Shown: positions 30,078-42,175 of the stretch, piece after piece | Position numbering within the stretch: the stretch's first letter is position 1 | How the letters are laid out: each line of letters starts with the position of its first letter | Made by a program: the position numbers and the translations under genes | Assembly (NCBI RefSeq): GCF_001882345.1 | Contig: NZ_MINL01000001.1 | Coordinates: forward strand, 2,069,705 to 2,133,704 | Direction of reading: 5' to 3' | Length of the DNA stretch: 64,000 nucleotides | Source: Halomonas sp. QHL1 | GTDB taxonomy: Bacteria; Pseudomonadota; Gammaproteobacteria; Pseudomonadales; Halomonadaceae | The notes under the pieces: generated by a model | Database searches by the model: none | The model's input: the letters and a program-made list of their open reading frames with translations, nothing else | What the model was told of the DNA's origin: nothing

Positions 30078-31712
30078 TTACTCGCCGGGCTGCCAGCCAT
30101 TGACGATAGGATAACGGCGGTCGCGACCAAAGCCGCGGGGGGTAACGCGAACACCAATGGGCGCCTGACGGCGCTTATACTCGCAGCGGTCGACAAGCTT
30201 CACTACTTTATAGACGTCTTCAGCGTCAAAACCGGCGGCAATGATCGCTTCAGCGCTCATGTCACCTTCGATATAGCTTAATAAGATAGCGTCCAGGACA
30301 TCGTAGTCGGGCAAAGAGTCGCTATCCTGCTGATCCGGCGCCAGCTCAGCGCTGGGTGGGCGCTCGATCACCCGCGCAGGGATAGCGGGTGATTGCGTAT
30401 TGCGCCAGCGGGCCAGGCGATATACCCAGGTTTTATAGACGTCTTTAATCGCATTAAAACCGCCCACCATATCGCCATACAGCGTGGCATAGCCCACCGC
30501 CATTTCGCTCTTATTACCGGTAGTGAGTACCATCAAGCCTTTTTTATTGGAGATTGCCATCAGCAGCACGCCACGACAGCGGGACTGCAGGTTTTCTTCG
30601 GTAGTATCTCGCTCTGTTCCCGCGAAGCTCTCTGCCAGCGTGCCCATAAAGGCCTCTACCATGGGCTCAATCGGCATGATCTCGTAGTGCACACCGAGCA
30701 TCTTGGCCTGCTCGGCTGCGTCCTGCTTAGAGATATCCGCGGTGTAGTGATAGGGCATCATCACCGCCTGCACCCGTTGCGGGCCCAGTGCATCAACGGC
30801 AATGGCCAGCGAAAGCGCTGAGTCGATACCGCCGGAAAGCCCCAGCACCACGCCATCAAAACCGCTCTTATTGACGTAATCGCGCAGCCCGGTGACTAAC
30901 GCGCAATAAAGACTCTCTTCCGGTTCTACCTCGGGATCCATCTCGCCGGGCTGGGGCTCCCAAATAGTGGCGCTGGTTTGCAAAAACTGTATCGGCATCA
31001 GGCCAGCCTGCCAGTACGGCGCCAACACCTGTAACTGCCCGCTGGCATTAACACAGCAGGAGCCGCCATCAAACACCAGCTCGTCCTGACCACCAATAGT
31101 GTTCACATACACTATTGGACGGTTAACGTCTTGGGCGTGCTCCTGCAGTAAACGCAGCCGCTCGTTTGGCTTGTCCTGATGATAGGGCGAGGCGTTCAAG
31201 GTGATCAGCATCTCAGCGCCTGCATCTGTTGCGGCTCTAACCGGCGCACCATCCCACAGGTCTTCGCAAATCAAGATACCCAGCTTGGCGCCTTTATGCT
31301 CATACACCAGCGTTTCAGTGCCGGGCGTGAAGTAGCGCTGCTCATCAAACACTTGGTAGTTGGGCAGCGCCTGCTTGGCGTACTCGGCCTCCCACTGCCC
31401 GTTGTAAAGTAGACCCGCCAAGTTGTAGCAGCGGCCTTCGCGCACACCGGGGTAGCCAATAATCACCAGCACGTCACTAGCGACCTTCGATGCCATTAGC
31501 GCGCGGGCTTCACGCAGGCGGGTTTCCATTGAGGGGCGCAGCAGCAAATCTTCCGGCGGGTAGCCCGACAAAAAAAGCTCTGGAAAGACAACAATATCCG
31601 CCCCATGCTCAATCCGCGCTTCGCGCACTGCTTCAATCGCGCGTGCGGCATTGCCGGGAATATCCCCGACCAGAGGATCGAGTTGGGCCATTACCAGCGT
31701 TAAGTCTTGCAT
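30078..31712 (-). CDS. nadE: Glutamine-dependent NAD+ synthetase NadE
   Basis: NadE amidates nicotinic acid adenine dinucleotide to NAD+. The 544-residue form contains an N-terminal nitrilase-type glutaminase (Glu in VVFPELFLSGYPPED, Lys in the following loop, Cys in LGILICEDLWDG) and a C-terminal synthetase with the PP-loop LGLSGGIDSAL, so it can use glutamine rather than free ammonia. The ATG at 31712 follows CAAGAGA; a TTG three codons upstream is less likely. It is convergent with the GGDEF-EAL gene. Confidence 0.95.
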   Translation of the reverse strand: MQDLTLVMAQLDPLVGDIPGNAARAIEAVREARIEHGADIVVFPELFLSGYPPEDLLLRPSMETRLREARALMASKVASDVLVIIGYPGVREGRCYNLAGLLYNGQWEAEYAKQALPNYQVFDEQRYFTPGTETLVYEHKGAKLGILICEDLWDGAPVRAATDAGAEMLITLNASPYHQDKPNERLRLLQEHAQDVNRPIVYVNTIGGQDELVFDGGSCCVNASGQLQVLAPYWQAGLMPIQFLQTSATIWEPQPGEMDPEVEPEESLYCALVTGLRDYVNKSGFDGVVLGLSGGIDSALSLAIAVDALGPQRVQAVMMPYHYTADISKQDAAEQAKMLGVHYEIMPIEPMVEAFMGTLAESFAGTERDTTEENLQSRCRGVLLMAISNKKGLMVLTTGNKSEMAVGYATLYGDMVGGFNAIKDVYKTWVYRLARWRNTQSPAIPARVIERPPSAELAPDQQDSDSLPDYDVLDAILLSYIEGDMSAEAIIAAGFDAEDVYKVVKLVDRCEYKRRQAPIGVRVTPRGFGRDRRYPIVNGWQPGE

Positions 31713-31854
31713 GGGCGTCAAAATCTCTTGAGAATCTTAAAATAGGGTTACACCGACATAGTCGTATTGTCCCGCAAGGGCCGCCAACTGGCAAAGGCTG
31801 CGGGTCTATCCTAACGCCTACTGCCTAGATTCCCACTTCGGGAGACACAAAAGG

Positions 31855-32118
31855 ATGAACCTCTTGATCATTCGGCTGATTATTTTCGCCGTTATATTTT
31901 ATGCCGGTTTAAAACTCTACGGCATCTACCGGCAACGTAAGCTTGAGCATGAAGCGCAGCATAAAAAAGTCAACCGCCAGGAGGGTGGCAAAATGGTGCG
32001 CTGCCGCTGGTGTGAGGTACACGTTCCAGAAGACGAAGCGCTACGCGACCAAGAGCAGTGGTTCTGCTCTAGCGCTCATCGAGATCGCTTCCTGCAAGAG
32101 CAGCAGGATAAAGGCTGA
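31855..32118 (+). CDS. PP0621 family protein
   Basis: The 87-residue protein has one N-terminal membrane helix (residues 3-22, LLIIRLIIFAVIFYAGLKLY), a basic linker and a small cysteine-rich tail MVRCRWCEVHVPEDEALRD...WFCSSAHRDRF that could bind zinc (C-x2-C ... C ... H). This matches the conserved PP0621 family of unknown function, found beside amino-acid or cofactor genes in pseudomonads and relatives. RBS AAAGGA. It is convergent with thiO. Confidence 0.8.
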   Translation: MNLLIIRLIIFAVIFYAGLKLYGIYRQRKLEHEAQHKKVNRQEGGKMVRCRWCEVHVPEDEALRDQEQWFCSSAHRDRFLQEQQDKG

Positions 32119-32123
32119 ACACC

Positions 32124-33227
32124 TTAAGCCTGTATTAGTCGCTCTGGCGTAGGCTGGTAAGGCGCGGGGTCAATCAGTGGCTCGCGCCCCAACAGTTGAT
32201 CCGCAAGTAAATGGGTCGAGGCAGGCGCCAACACTAAGCCGTTGCGATAGTGCCCGGCATTGACGTAGACATTAGGCCATTCAGGCAGCGCGCCAATAAA
32301 GGGGATGCCCGCTGGGGATCCAGGTCTCAGCCCGGCCCACTGGTGCGCTACCGGGCATGTTGCCAAAGCAGGCAGGATGGCTTCAGCGCTTTGCTTTAGA
32401 GACGCCAAAGCCGCCGCATCGGTGCTCTTATCAAAGCCCACCTCTTCCAACGTAGAGCCGACCAATAGCAGGCCATCTGCACGCGGAATAATATAGCGAC
32501 CATCCTTTAACACCACGCGCTGCACCAACCCTTTGGGTGCTTGGTAAGCGATCATCTGCCCTTTAACGGGCCTTACCGGCAATTGCACATTCAGCTGCGA
32601 CAAGAGCTGTGCAGCCCAGGCACCGCCGCACACAATAATGCGCTCAGCCGTTAACGGCCCTTGCGACGTCACCACCCCTTCCACTTGGCTACCGCGCTGG
32701 ATAAAGCCGCTGACCTCGCACTGCTCTCTCAGCGTTACCTGGGGCATCGCGGCTAACCGCGCTTTCAACGCTTTGGCTAAACGCGGATTGCGCACGCTGC
32801 CCAGCGTTGGCATCCATAGAGCGCTATCGTCAGCCATTGCCACACCAGGCTCTTTAGCGTGGACAAAGTCTGCCCCTACCCGCTCTAGCGGCTTACCCAA
32901 CTGGCGTGCCCATTGCAGCGCTTTTTCAGCGTCATCTACATTTAGGTAGAGCAACCCCTTTTGGCGATACTCGGGGTCAATGCCGGTCTCTTCCAACAAA
33001 CGCAGGGCCAAAGAGGGGTAAACACCTTCCGACCAGCGCGAGAGTTGTGTCACCGCGGCGTCGTAACGCCAGGGGTAGAGCGGCGAAACGATACCGCCCC
33101 CCGCCCAGGACGCTTCTTTACCGCACTCCCCACGATCAACCAGAGTGACCCGCTGACCGGCGTCGCCTAGCTGCAGCGCCGTCATCATACCGATCGCACC
33201 GCCGCCAATAATTAAGAAATCGCTCAC
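32124..33227 (-). CDS. thiO: Glycine oxidase ThiO
   Basis: ThiO is a flavoenzyme that oxidises glycine to the imino acid needed for the thiazole part of thiamine. The 367-residue protein begins with the Rossmann FAD motif FLIIGGGAIGMMTALQL. It keeps the DAO-family pattern GKEASWAGGGIVSPLYPW and a C-terminal FAD loop (GHYRNGLVLAPA). It starts at GTG 33227 with a weak RBS. A general D-amino-acid oxidase activity is an alternative, but the length and the GGGIVSPLYPW stretch favour ThiO. Confidence 0.88.
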   Translation of the reverse strand: MSDFLIIGGGAIGMMTALQLGDAGQRVTLVDRGECGKEASWAGGGIVSPLYPWRYDAAVTQLSRWSEGVYPSLALRLLEETGIDPEYRQKGLLYLNVDDAEKALQWARQLGKPLERVGADFVHAKEPGVAMADDSALWMPTLGSVRNPRLAKALKARLAAMPQVTLREQCEVSGFIQRGSQVEGVVTSQGPLTAERIIVCGGAWAAQLLSQLNVQLPVRPVKGQMIAYQAPKGLVQRVVLKDGRYIIPRADGLLLVGSTLEEVGFDKSTDAAALASLKQSAEAILPALATCPVAHQWAGLRPGSPAGIPFIGALPEWPNVYVNAGHYRNGLVLAPASTHLLADQLLGREPLIDPAPYQPTPERLIQA

Positions 33228-33374
33228 AAAATTGTCCGTTTTGGCTTACATAAAAAAAGCGTAGCGCCGCCTAGTATGACCCATTAATTGCGATGTGTTC
33301 GCTGCAAAGGTTTGTACGAAAAGTCGGCTAGCGAGCATAGCGCGGGCAATAACCAGGTCAAGTGGGGAGAAGCG

Positions 33375-33902
33375 ATGAGCAGTTCTCACATCAAGACGCA
33401 CACCACACCTGAAAGCGGATTCACGTTGCTTGAGCTACTGATCACGCTGCTGTTGGTCGGAATCATCGCCGCTTGGGGTCTGCCCAATTTTCAAGCACTG
33501 GGGGAGCGTACCGCGCAGACTAGCGAGGTCAATCGATTCCAGAGCGCGTTTTCATTAGCGCGCAACACGGCGATTAGCCAACGTCGCCAGCTGACGCTTT
33601 GCCCAGCCTCCGAAAACCGCAAGGCCTGCGCTAGTAACTGGAGTAGAGAGCTAATGATCGTGCGGGGGGATAAAACCGATAGCATCACTGAAGACGATAT
33701 TCTGCGTATTGTACCCGCACAACAAGGCACGCAGGTGGCCTACAGCCGTGGCTGGTCGCGAATCCGTTACAGCCCTTTAGGCTATACCAGCGGTTACAAC
33801 GGTAGTTTTGCTATTTGCTCAAGCAGCGGCGCCAAAGGTAAGAAACTGGTACTTAGCCAATTGGGCCGCCTTAGGATTGCTGAAGCGCCTATCGATTGCT
33901 AG
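33375..33902 (+). CDS. FimT/GspH-family pseudopilin
   Basis: A 175-residue type IV pilin-like protein. The prepilin peptidase site is ESG|FTLLELLITLLLVGIIAAW, with Glu at +5 and the hydrophobic helix following. The C-terminal region contains four cysteines (CPAS, KACAS, AICSS, PIDC), consistent with disulfides in the minor pilin GspH/FimT domain. The ATG at 33375 follows GGGGAGA; upstream in-frame codons are unsupported. It stands apart from the minor pilin operon at 43.6-46.6 kb, which has its own FimT/FimU-like gene. Confidence 0.85.
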   Translation: MSSSHIKTHTTPESGFTLLELLITLLLVGIIAAWGLPNFQALGERTAQTSEVNRFQSAFSLARNTAISQRRQLTLCPASENRKACASNWSRELMIVRGDKTDSITEDDILRIVPAQQGTQVAYSRGWSRIRYSPLGYTSGYNGSFAICSSSGAKGKKLVLSQLGRLRIAEAPIDC

Positions 33903-33923
33903 GCGCTCCATGCGACTGAGCTT

Positions 33924-35003
<1,080 letters not shown>

Positions 35004-35109
35004 CTATTAGGCGAAGAAACCTTGAAAGCCCCTGTGCAAAGACCCATGTGTTATTACTAAATCAACGCCATACTGGGGAAATCCATAAAAGAAAGATCGT
35101 GACCGTCAC

Positions 35110-35128
35110 GCTGAGCGCAGCGCTCAGC
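35110..35128 (+). promoter_or_regulatory. Hairpin immediately before the acnA ribosome binding site
   Basis: A perfect 8-bp stem GCTGAGCG / CGCTCAGC with a CAG loop ends 7 nt before the GAGGAGAG ribosome binding site of acnA. Aconitases and their mRNAs are often post-transcriptionally controlled, so a structural role is conceivable, but nothing else supports it. Confidence 0.4.
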
Positions 35129-35145
35129 AACCTGAGGAGAGAGAT

Positions 35146-37878
35146 ATGAGCAAGATACCCGATACGCTAAGCACCCTAGAGGTGGGCAGTAAAACGTATC
35201 ACTACTACAGCCTGCCCCAAGCGGCCGAGACCCTGGGCAGCATTGACCGGCTTCCCAAGACGCTCAAGATTCTACTCGAAAATCAGCTGCGCTTCGCCGA
35301 TGACGAAAGCGTAGATCAAGAAGATATGCAGGCTCTGGTCGACTGGCAGACCGAGGGCAAATCAAGCCGTGAAATCGGTTACCGTCCGGCGCGGGTATTA
35401 ATGCAGGACTTTACCGGCGTGCCCGGCGTCGTGGATTTAGCCTCTATGCGTGCCGCGGTAGAAAGCCTGGGCGAAGACCCGGCGAAGATCAATCCGCTAT
35501 CCCCTGTCGATCTCGTTATTGACCACTCGGTAATGGTCGATAAGTTCGGTAACCCTGCCGCGTTCCAAGAGAACGTCGATATCGAAATGCAGCGCAACCG
35601 CGAGCGCTATGAGTTTCTACGCTGGGGACAGCAAGCGTTTGACAACTTTAGCGTCGTTCCCCCCGGCACCGGTATCTGCCACCAGGTCAACCTGGAGTAC
35701 CTAGGCAGAACGGTATGGATCAAGGACGAAGACGGCAAAACCTTTGCCTACCCCGACACCCTCGTCGGCACCGACTCCCACACCACGATGATCAACGGCC
35801 TAGGCGTACTTGGCTGGGGCGTAGGCGGTATTGAAGCCGAAGCAGCCATGCTTGGCCAACCGGTTTCAATGCTAATCCCCGAAGTGATTGGCTTTAAATT
35901 AACCGGCAAGCTCCGCGAAGGCATTACCGCCACTGACTTGGTACTCACCGTTACCGAGATGCTGCGTAAAAAAGGCGTAGTGGGTAAATTTGTCGAGTTC
36001 TACGGCGACGGTTTGAAAGACCTGCCGCTGGCGGATCGCGCCACGATCGCCAATATGGCGCCCGAATATGGTGCTACCTGTGGCTTCTTCCCGGTCGATG
36101 ACGAAACGCTGAACTATATGCGTCTAACAGGGCGTGAGGATGAGCAAGTCGCGCTGGTGGAAGCCTACAGCAAAGCCCAAGGACTGTGGCGTGAACCCAA
36201 CGATGAGCCGATCTTCACCGACGCTCTAGAACTGGACATGACCGAAGTGGAAGCCAGCCTTGCCGGCCCTAAGCGTCCGCAAGACCGGGTTGCTCTACAG
36301 GATATGGCGGCGGCCTTTGACAAGTTCATGCAGGAGGACGTCAAAGCGGATTCAACCGCCAAAGGGAAATTCTCCTCTGAAGGCGGCCAAACCGCCGTGG
36401 GGGTGGAACGTAGCTTCGAACATGACACCAGCCAAGCCGTTAAGCTTGATGATCATGATTTCAGCCTTGACCCCGGCGCGGTGGTGATTGCGGCGATTAC
36501 GTCGTGTACCAACACCTCCAACCCCAGCGTTATGATGGCAGCGGGCTTGCTGGCCCGTAAGGCGCGTGAAAAGGGGTTAACCACTAAACCCTGGGTGAAA
36601 ACCTCACTGGCGCCCGGTTCCAAAGTGGTCACCGATTATCTGGAAGCCGCTGAATTAAACGACGACTTGGATGCGCTTGGCTTCAACTTGGTCGGCTACG
36701 GCTGCACTACCTGCATCGGCAACTCTGGCCCGCTGCCTGATGAGATCGAAAAAGCGATCAACAGCGGCGATCTTGCCGTAGCCTCTGTGCTTTCCGGTAA
36801 CCGTAACTTTGAAGGCCGCGTACACCCGTTGGTCAAAACCAACTGGCTGGCTTCGCCGCCCCTGGTGGTGGCTTACGCCCTGGCCGGTAATGTCCAGCTT
36901 GACCTTACCCAGGAGCCACTGGGCAACGACAGTAACGGCGACCCGGTCTACCTCAAAGATATCTGGCCCAGCCAGGCCGAGATTGCCAGCGCCGTTGAGC
37001 AGGTCAACACCGCCATGTTCCGCAAAGAGTACGGCGCGGTGTTTGAGGGTGACGACGTCTGGAAAGCCATCGACGTGTCAGAAAGCAAGGTCTACCAGTG
37101 GCCTGAATCCACCTACATTCAGCACCCGCCCTTCTTTGAAGGCATGGGCCGCGAGCCGGATGCCATCGAAGATGTGCACAGTGCCCGTGTACTCGCCATG
37201 CTGGGTGATTCGGTGACCACCGACCATATCTCGCCTGCCGGTGCCATCAAACCTGACAGCCCCGCCGGGCGCTATCTGCAAGAGCACGGCGTTAAGCCGG
37301 TCGACTTCAACTCCTACGGCTCACGCCGGGGTAACCATGAAGTCATGATGCGTGGCACCTTCGCCAACGTGCGGATCAAAAACGAGATGCTCGATGGCGT
37401 GGTTGGCGGTGAAACACGCCACGTACCCAGCGGTGAGCAGATGGCTATTTACGATGCGGCCATGAAGTACAAAGAGGAAGGCAAACCGCTTGTGGTGATC
37501 GCCGGTAAAGAGTACGGCACCGGCTCTTCAAGGGATTGGGCGGCCAAAGGCACTCGCTTACTCGGCGTTCGCGCGGTTATCGCCGAATCCTTTGAGCGTA
37601 TTCACCGCTCTAACCTGATCGGCATGGGCGTTGTACCGCTGCAGTTTGCCGAAGGCGAAAGCCGTCAAACGCTGGGATTAACCGGGGATGAAGAGATTTC
37701 GATTGCCGGTTTAAGTGACCTGACGCCGGGCGGCACGGTCAAAATCGTAATCAAAAATGCCGACGGGGAACGTAGCGTTGATGCCAAGTGCCGAATTGAT
37801 ACGGTAAACGAGCTGGCTTACTACCGTCACGGTGGTATCCTTCACTACGTGCTGCGCAAGATGATCGGCGCAGCCTAA
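35146..37878 (+). CDS. acnA: Aconitate hydratase AcnA
   Basis: Aconitase interconverts citrate and isocitrate in the TCA and glyoxylate cycles. The 910-residue protein is of the AcnA/IRP1 type. [4Fe-4S] ligands are the cysteine in [11 protein letters not shown] (near 445) and the pair in [11 protein letters not shown] (near 511-514). Substrate residues are seen in [12 protein letters not shown], and the swivelling domain [22 protein letters not shown]. Monocistronic, closed by a strong terminator. Confidence 0.97.
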   Translation: MSKIPDTLSTLEVGSKTYHYYSLPQAAETLGSIDRLPKTLKILLENQLRFADDESVDQEDMQALVDWQTEGKSSREIGYRPARVLMQDFTGVPGVVDLASMRAAVESLGEDPAKINPLSPVDLVIDHSVMVDKFGNPAAFQENVDIEMQRNRERYEFLRWGQQAFDNFSVVPPGTGICHQVNLEYLGRTVWIKDEDGKTFAYPDTLVGTDSHTTMINGLGVLGWGVGGIEAEAAMLGQPVSMLIPEVIGFKLTGKLREGITATDLVLTVTEMLRKKGVVGKFVEFYGDGLKDLPLADRATIANMAPEYGATCGFFPVDDETLNYMRLTGREDEQVALVEAYSKAQGLWREPNDEPIFTDALELDMTEVEASLAGPKRPQDRVALQDMAAAFDKFMQEDVKADSTAKGKFSSEGGQTAVGVERSFEHDTSQAVKLDDHDFSLDPGAVVIAAITSCTNTSNPSVMMAAGLLARKAREKGLTTKPWVKTSLAPGSKVVTDYLEAAELNDDLDALGFNLVGYGCTTCIGNSGPLPDEIEKAINSGDLAVASVLSGNRNFEGRVHPLVKTNWLASPPLVVAYALAGNVQLDLTQEPLGNDSNGDPVYLKDIWPSQAEIASAVEQVNTAMFRKEYGAVFEGDDVWKAIDVSESKVYQWPESTYIQHPPFFEGMGREPDAIEDVHSARVLAMLGDSVTTDHISPAGAIKPDSPAGRYLQEHGVKPVDFNSYGSRRGNHEVMMRGTFANVRIKNEMLDGVVGGETRHVPSGEQMAIYDAAMKYKEEGKPLVVIAGKEYGTGSSRDWAAKGTRLLGVRAVIAESFERIHRSNLIGMGVVPLQFAEGESRQTLGLTGDEEISIAGLSDLTPGGTVKIVIKNADGERSVDAKCRIDTVNELAYYRHGGILHYVLRKMIGAA

Positions 37879-37905
37879 TAGGGTAAAACCTACCAATGCT
37901 TGCAT

Positions 37906-37936
37906 GCCCCCACCTCGGTGGGGGCTTTTTTTTTTT
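37906..37936 (+). terminator. acnA terminator
   Basis: The stem GCCCCCACC / GGTGGGGGC with a short TC loop is followed by about eleven T. It sits in the 68-bp gap between the convergent acnA and maeA. Confidence 0.92.
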
Positions 37937-37946
37937 AGCCAAACGC

Positions 37947-39626
37947 TTAAAAAGCGCGGCGACGATACGTGCGGTAATCCGGTGACCAGGACGCCTTTTC
38001 GATTAACTCGCGCAGCGTCGTACCACTGGTTTTTAACGCCACGCCGTTCTGCTGTGCCTGGGCAGCTACTTCAAAAGCAATCGACTTGCTGATATCGCGA
38101 ATACGCGACAGCGGCGGCAGCAAAGCACCCTTACCCTCTTTAACCAGTGGCGCTTCACGGGCCAGCGCCCGTGAGGCGCTCATCAGCATCTCGTCGGTGA
38201 CTCGATTGGCACTGGCGGCAATCACGCCCAACCCAATGCCTGGGAAGATATAGGCATTGTTGCACTGGGCAATCGGATAAGTGCGTCCGTTGTAAACCAC
38301 CGGCGCAAAGGGGCTACCGGTGGCGACCAGGGCTTGGCCATCCGTCCAGCGGATGACATCCTCCGGTACGGCCTCTGCTTGGGAAGTAGGGTTAGACAGC
38401 GGCATGATCACCGGGTGTTCACAGCCCGCGTGCATGGTGCGCACCACCTGCTCGGTAAAGATACCGCGCTGGCCGCAAACGCCGATTAATACCGTTGGCT
38501 TGATCTGCGCGATTGTCTCTTCCAGACCTTGGCCACTCCACTCCGCCACTAGCGAAGGGTCATGGGCTAACCGGCGCTGGAAGTCGCGCTGCCACTCTTG
38601 ATCGCTGGTCATCAAACCATCCCGATCAACAATGTAAATGCGCGACCGCGCTTCACTTTCGGTCAAGCCTTCGGCTTCCATGGCAACGACCACCTGCTCG
38701 GCAATTCCACAGCCCGCCGAGCCACCACCCACAAACACGACACGCTGCTGTGCAATGGTCTCTTCCCGGGCCTGACAAGCCGCCATTAGCGTACCCACTA
38801 CCACAGAAGCAGTACCCTGCACATCGTCATTGAAGCAGCAAAGCTCGTTGCGGTAGCGCTCTAGCAGCGGCACCGCATTGGCCTGGGCAAAATCCTCAAA
38901 CTGCAGCAGCACGTTAGGCCAGCGGCGCTTCACAGCAGCGATAAATTCCTCCATGAAAGCATCGTACTCTTCTTGCCCTACCCGCTCGTGGCGCCAGCCC
39001 ATGTACATGGGGTCATCAAGTAGCGCTTTGTTATTGGTGCCCACGTCAATCATGATCGGCAGCGTGTAGGCGGGGCTAATGCCACCACAGGCGGTATACA
39101 GCGCCAGTTTACCAATCGGGATGCCCATGCCCCCGATCCCCTGGTCGCCCAGGCCTAGAATGCGCTCACCATCCGTCACTACGATCACTTTGACGTTATC
39201 TTTGGTGGCGCTGCGCAGGATGTCATCCATATGTTCGCGGTCAGGATAGCTAATAAACAGGCCGCGGTGGTTACGGTAAATATTGGAGAATTCCTGACAC
39301 GCCTGTCCAACCGTGGGGGTATAAATAATCGGCAGCATCTCTTCAAGGTGCTGGGACACTAGACGGAAATAGAGCGTTTCGTTGTCATCTTGAATGGCGC
39401 GCAGATGAATATGCTTCTCAAGGCTGCTATGGCACTGCTGGTACTGGCGATAGGCACGCTCTAGCTGATCTTCAATGGTTTCCACCTTTTGCGGCAGCAA
39501 ACCAATCAGGTTAAACGCCAAGCGCTCTTGCTGAGTAAACGCGCTGCCTTTGTTCAATAGCGGCATTTCGAGCAAAGAAGGACCGGCGTAAGGAATGTAT
39601 AGGGGGCGTCTACTCTGGGTAGTCAT
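37947..39626 (-). CDS. maeA: NAD-dependent malic enzyme (MaeA/SfcA type)
   Basis: This enzyme decarboxylates malate to pyruvate, linking the TCA cycle with gluconeogenic precursors. The 559-residue protein keeps the malic-enzyme signatures [13 protein letters not shown], the catalytic region [20 protein letters not shown], the metal-binding FEDFAQANA, the NAD fold [14 protein letters not shown] and PLSNPT. ATG 39626 is preferred to the GTG two codons upstream. It is convergent with acnA, a plausible metabolic neighbour. Confidence 0.93.
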   Translation of the reverse strand: MTTQSRRPLYIPYAGPSLLEMPLLNKGSAFTQQERLAFNLIGLLPQKVETIEDQLERAYRQYQQCHSSLEKHIHLRAIQDDNETLYFRLVSQHLEEMLPIIYTPTVGQACQEFSNIYRNHRGLFISYPDREHMDDILRSATKDNVKVIVVTDGERILGLGDQGIGGMGIPIGKLALYTACGGISPAYTLPIMIDVGTNNKALLDDPMYMGWRHERVGQEEYDAFMEEFIAAVKRRWPNVLLQFEDFAQANAVPLLERYRNELCCFNDDVQGTASVVVGTLMAACQAREETIAQQRVVFVGGGSAGCGIAEQVVVAMEAEGLTESEARSRIYIVDRDGLMTSDQEWQRDFQRRLAHDPSLVAEWSGQGLEETIAQIKPTVLIGVCGQRGIFTEQVVRTMHAGCEHPVIMPLSNPTSQAEAVPEDVIRWTDGQALVATGSPFAPVVYNGRTYPIAQCNNAYIFPGIGLGVIAASANRVTDEMLMSASRALAREAPLVKEGKGALLPPLSRIRDISKSIAFEVAAQAQQNGVALKTSGTTLRELIEKASWSPDYRTYRRRAF

Positions 39627-39745
39627 AAGCACTCTCTTTTTATGTCAATCACTGCTGCAATGCAGCAACATCGGGCGTTCGCGGCGTTTGAACGTAATGT
39701 AACATGCTCCTGCGACAAAGGTGGAAGAGAGCGGCCATGTTGATA

Positions 39746-39783
39746 TAAAAACGCCTCGGTTTAGTTCTCCTAAACCGAGGCGT
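39746..39783 (-). terminator. Terminator of the TsuA-like gene
   Basis: A perfect 14-bp stem ACGCCTCGGTTTAG / CTAAACCGAGGCGT with a 5-nt loop. On the minus strand it is followed by TTTTTA. Confidence 0.9.
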
Positions 39784-39804
39784 AATGACGATATTAACGA
39801 TGCT

Positions 39805-41019
39805 TTAGCACGTTTTAGCGGTGGGTTTGCGCCCCTCAACGCCAGCGAAGAAGAACGGCCGCAGCTTAACGCCGAACATGTTGCCCGAAAACGCCGCTAC
39901 CAACCATACCCAACCGTGCAGGCTGCCAGACGCAATACCGCTGAAGTAAGCACCGATATTGCAGCCAAACGCCAACCGCGCGCCATAGCCCAGCAAGATG
40001 CCGCCAATGATCGCCGCCAATACAGACTTCAATGGAATTTTGAAATTGGGGGCAAAGCGACCAGCCAAGCTGGCGGCAGCGAGCGCGCCAAGCATAATAC
40101 CCACGTTCATTACCGTGGTGATATCGCTCCATACGCTGGCTTCCAGGGCCGCCGCATTGCCCGGCGCTTGCCAATAGCCCCACTGGCTAACATCACCGCC
40201 CACCAGCTCAAAGCCTTTAGCCCCCCACAGCGCAAACGCAGAGGTAATTCCCCACGGGCGGCCTGCCAGTGCCAAGGTGGCAAAATTCAACAGCGCCAGC
40301 GCCACCGCGCCTGCAACTAACGGCCAGGGCCCAGTCAGCCAACGCTCATACCCATGCTTATCGACCATGGGCGCCTGCTCTAACTGACCATGGCGGCGCT
40401 TCTCCATCACCCAGGTAAATGCCGCGATTGCAGCAAACAGCACGAGACTAATCGCTATGCCACCACTAACCCCGGCAACGTTAACCAGTGATACCGGTTG
40501 AAAAGCCGGTAAGCTCTGCCACCAGGCAAAATGCGCCGAGCCAATCACAGAGCCGACAATAAAGAACATCAGGGTAATTAGCATACGTGCGTTACCACCG
40601 CCCGCGGTAAAAAGCGTGCCAGAGGCACAGCCGCCGCCCAACTGCATGCCCACCCCGAACAGGAACGCCCCTACCAGCACGGAGATACCAATGGGCGCCA
40701 CAAAGCCCGACACCTCGTTGCCAAACAGGGTGCCTGCCCCTAAGGCAGGGAAAAACAGCACCACGGCTATGGCCAACATCACCATCTGCGCGCGCAGACC
40801 ACGTCCCCGCCTTTCAGTAATAAACACGCGCCACGCCGAGGTAAAACCAAACGCGGCGTGATACAGCACCATGCCAAACAGCCCGCCGACAATCATTAGC
40901 AGGCCCGTATTCGCCTCAAACACCATCCCCACCAGTAACGCGCCCAGCACAATCGCCGCCGTAGCAATAAGCGGCACGCGATAGCTCTGCGGCGACGCAG
41001 CAGCAGCTGTTGTAGACAT
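39805..41019 (-). CDS. YeeE/YedE-family (TsuA-like) sulfur-compound transporter
   Basis: The 404-residue inner-membrane protein has about ten hydrophobic segments and two YeeE/YedE repeats, each with the conserved cysteine motif: QLGGGCASGTLFTAGGG in the first half and ARLAFGCNIGAYFSGIASGSLHGW in the second. Family members such as E. coli TsuA import thiosulfate by passing it along the cysteines. No tsuB (TusA-like) partner is adjacent, so the substrate could be thiosulfate or another sulfur species. RBS AAAAGGTGAG. It has its own terminator. Confidence 0.85.
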   Translation of the reverse strand: MSTTAAAASPQSYRVPLIATAAIVLGALLVGMVFEANTGLLMIVGGLFGMVLYHAAFGFTSAWRVFITERRGRGLRAQMVMLAIAVVLFFPALGAGTLFGNEVSGFVAPIGISVLVGAFLFGVGMQLGGGCASGTLFTAGGGNARMLITLMFFIVGSVIGSAHFAWWQSLPAFQPVSLVNVAGVSGGIAISLVLFAAIAAFTWVMEKRRHGQLEQAPMVDKHGYERWLTGPWPLVAGAVALALLNFATLALAGRPWGITSAFALWGAKGFELVGGDVSQWGYWQAPGNAAALEASVWSDITTVMNVGIMLGALAAASLAGRFAPNFKIPLKSVLAAIIGGILLGYGARLAFGCNIGAYFSGIASGSLHGWVWLVAAFSGNMFGVKLRPFFFAGVEGRKPTAKTC

Positions 41020-41161
41020 ACACTCACCTTTTGCAATGCCAAAAGCGCCTGTTAATAAACAGACGCTCTCAGACAGTATGGATTAATGGCTATAAGCTTA
41101 ACGCTGCTCTCTTAGAGCGTAAAACTATTTATGATCCGTTCGATATTACTTTTTTATCTAG

Positions 41162-42175
41162 CTATGGCACATCTTCATCACGGGTTACGTAAAGACGATT
41201 AACCAATACAAATGCCACAACAGTCAGCGGTGCGGCCAATAGCAAGCCCGCCACACCAAACAGGGTACTTGCCGCAAACAGCGAAAATAATAGCATCGCA
41301 GGGGGTAGGCTGACTGCGCGCTGCTGTACCAGCGGCTGTAAAATATTGCCCTCTATTTGCTGAATAACCGTATACGCAATCAGCACAAATAACGTGGTTT
41401 GAGGACTCACTGTGAAGGCAAGCAACAGCGCAGGGATAGCAGCGATAAGAGGCCCTACTAACGGTACAAAATCCAACAGCCCTGCAATTAGCCCCAAAGC
41501 AATTGGCGCTGGCACCCCTAATAACCACATGCTTACCCCAACTAACAGCCCGGTAATTACCATAGCCACCAACTGCCCGCCGAGCCAAAAACGCAGTGCC
41601 TTGCCGCTCTCATCTAGCGCCTCAGCCAAACGTGGCCGACTTTTAATCGGTGCAAGTAGTAATAACCCACGGCGATAAACATCGGGTTGGGCAGCAAAAT
41701 AAACCATGCCGACAATGAGCGCGAAGAAGCTGACAACACTGCCTCCCATCGAGACCACAACCATGCCAACCTGAGAAATACCGTTTTCTAAAACGCCACC
41801 TGCCCGCTCAGCGGCATCATTAATCAATGGTGCTAACTGCGTTCCTTCAAGCCGCTCCTGTAGCTGTTCCCATGCCTCGGGTAGCAGAGCCGACAGCGAT
41901 TCCAGCTCAGAAGACACTTGCGCGCCAAATGCCCAGCTAATTAAGCCCAGCGCCAGGGTTAGCGTAATAATCACCGTCGTCAGCGCAAGCCAACTGGGTG
42001 CCCCTAGCCGCAAAAGCGGCATCATACACGTTTGCAATATACAGGCACCCACCACCGCGCCAAAAATCAAGATAAGTAGGCCAACTAGCTTCCAAAGTAT
42101 TAACGCGACGACCACCAGCGTTAATGCAATCAAAGCACACTCCGTAAACGTCTGATGTCGATACCTTGAGCGCAT
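41162..42175 (-). CDS. AI-2E family transporter (PerM-like permease)
   Basis: The 337-residue protein has the AI-2E/PerM topology: two or three N-terminal helices, an extended amphipathic stretch (about 80-150), then four or five helices ending with the family pattern GPLIAAIPALLLAF...QQIEGNILQPLVQQRAV. Family members export autoinducer-2 or act as antiporters or permeases; no substrate can be assigned. The ATG at 42175 follows AAGGGA; the upstream start at 42211 is unsupported. Confidence 0.85.
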   Translation of the reverse strand: MRSRYRHQTFTECALIALTLVVVALILWKLVGLLILIFGAVVGACILQTCMMPLLRLGAPSWLALTTVIITLTLALGLISWAFGAQVSSELESLSALLPEAWEQLQERLEGTQLAPLINDAAERAGGVLENGISQVGMVVVSMGGSVVSFFALIVGMVYFAAQPDVYRRGLLLLAPIKSRPRLAEALDESGKALRFWLGGQLVAMVITGLLVGVSMWLLGVPAPIALGLIAGLLDFVPLVGPLIAAIPALLLAFTVSPQTTLFVLIAYTVIQQIEGNILQPLVQQRAVSLPPAMLLFSLFAASTLFGVAGLLLAAPLTVVAFVLVNRLYVTRDEDVP

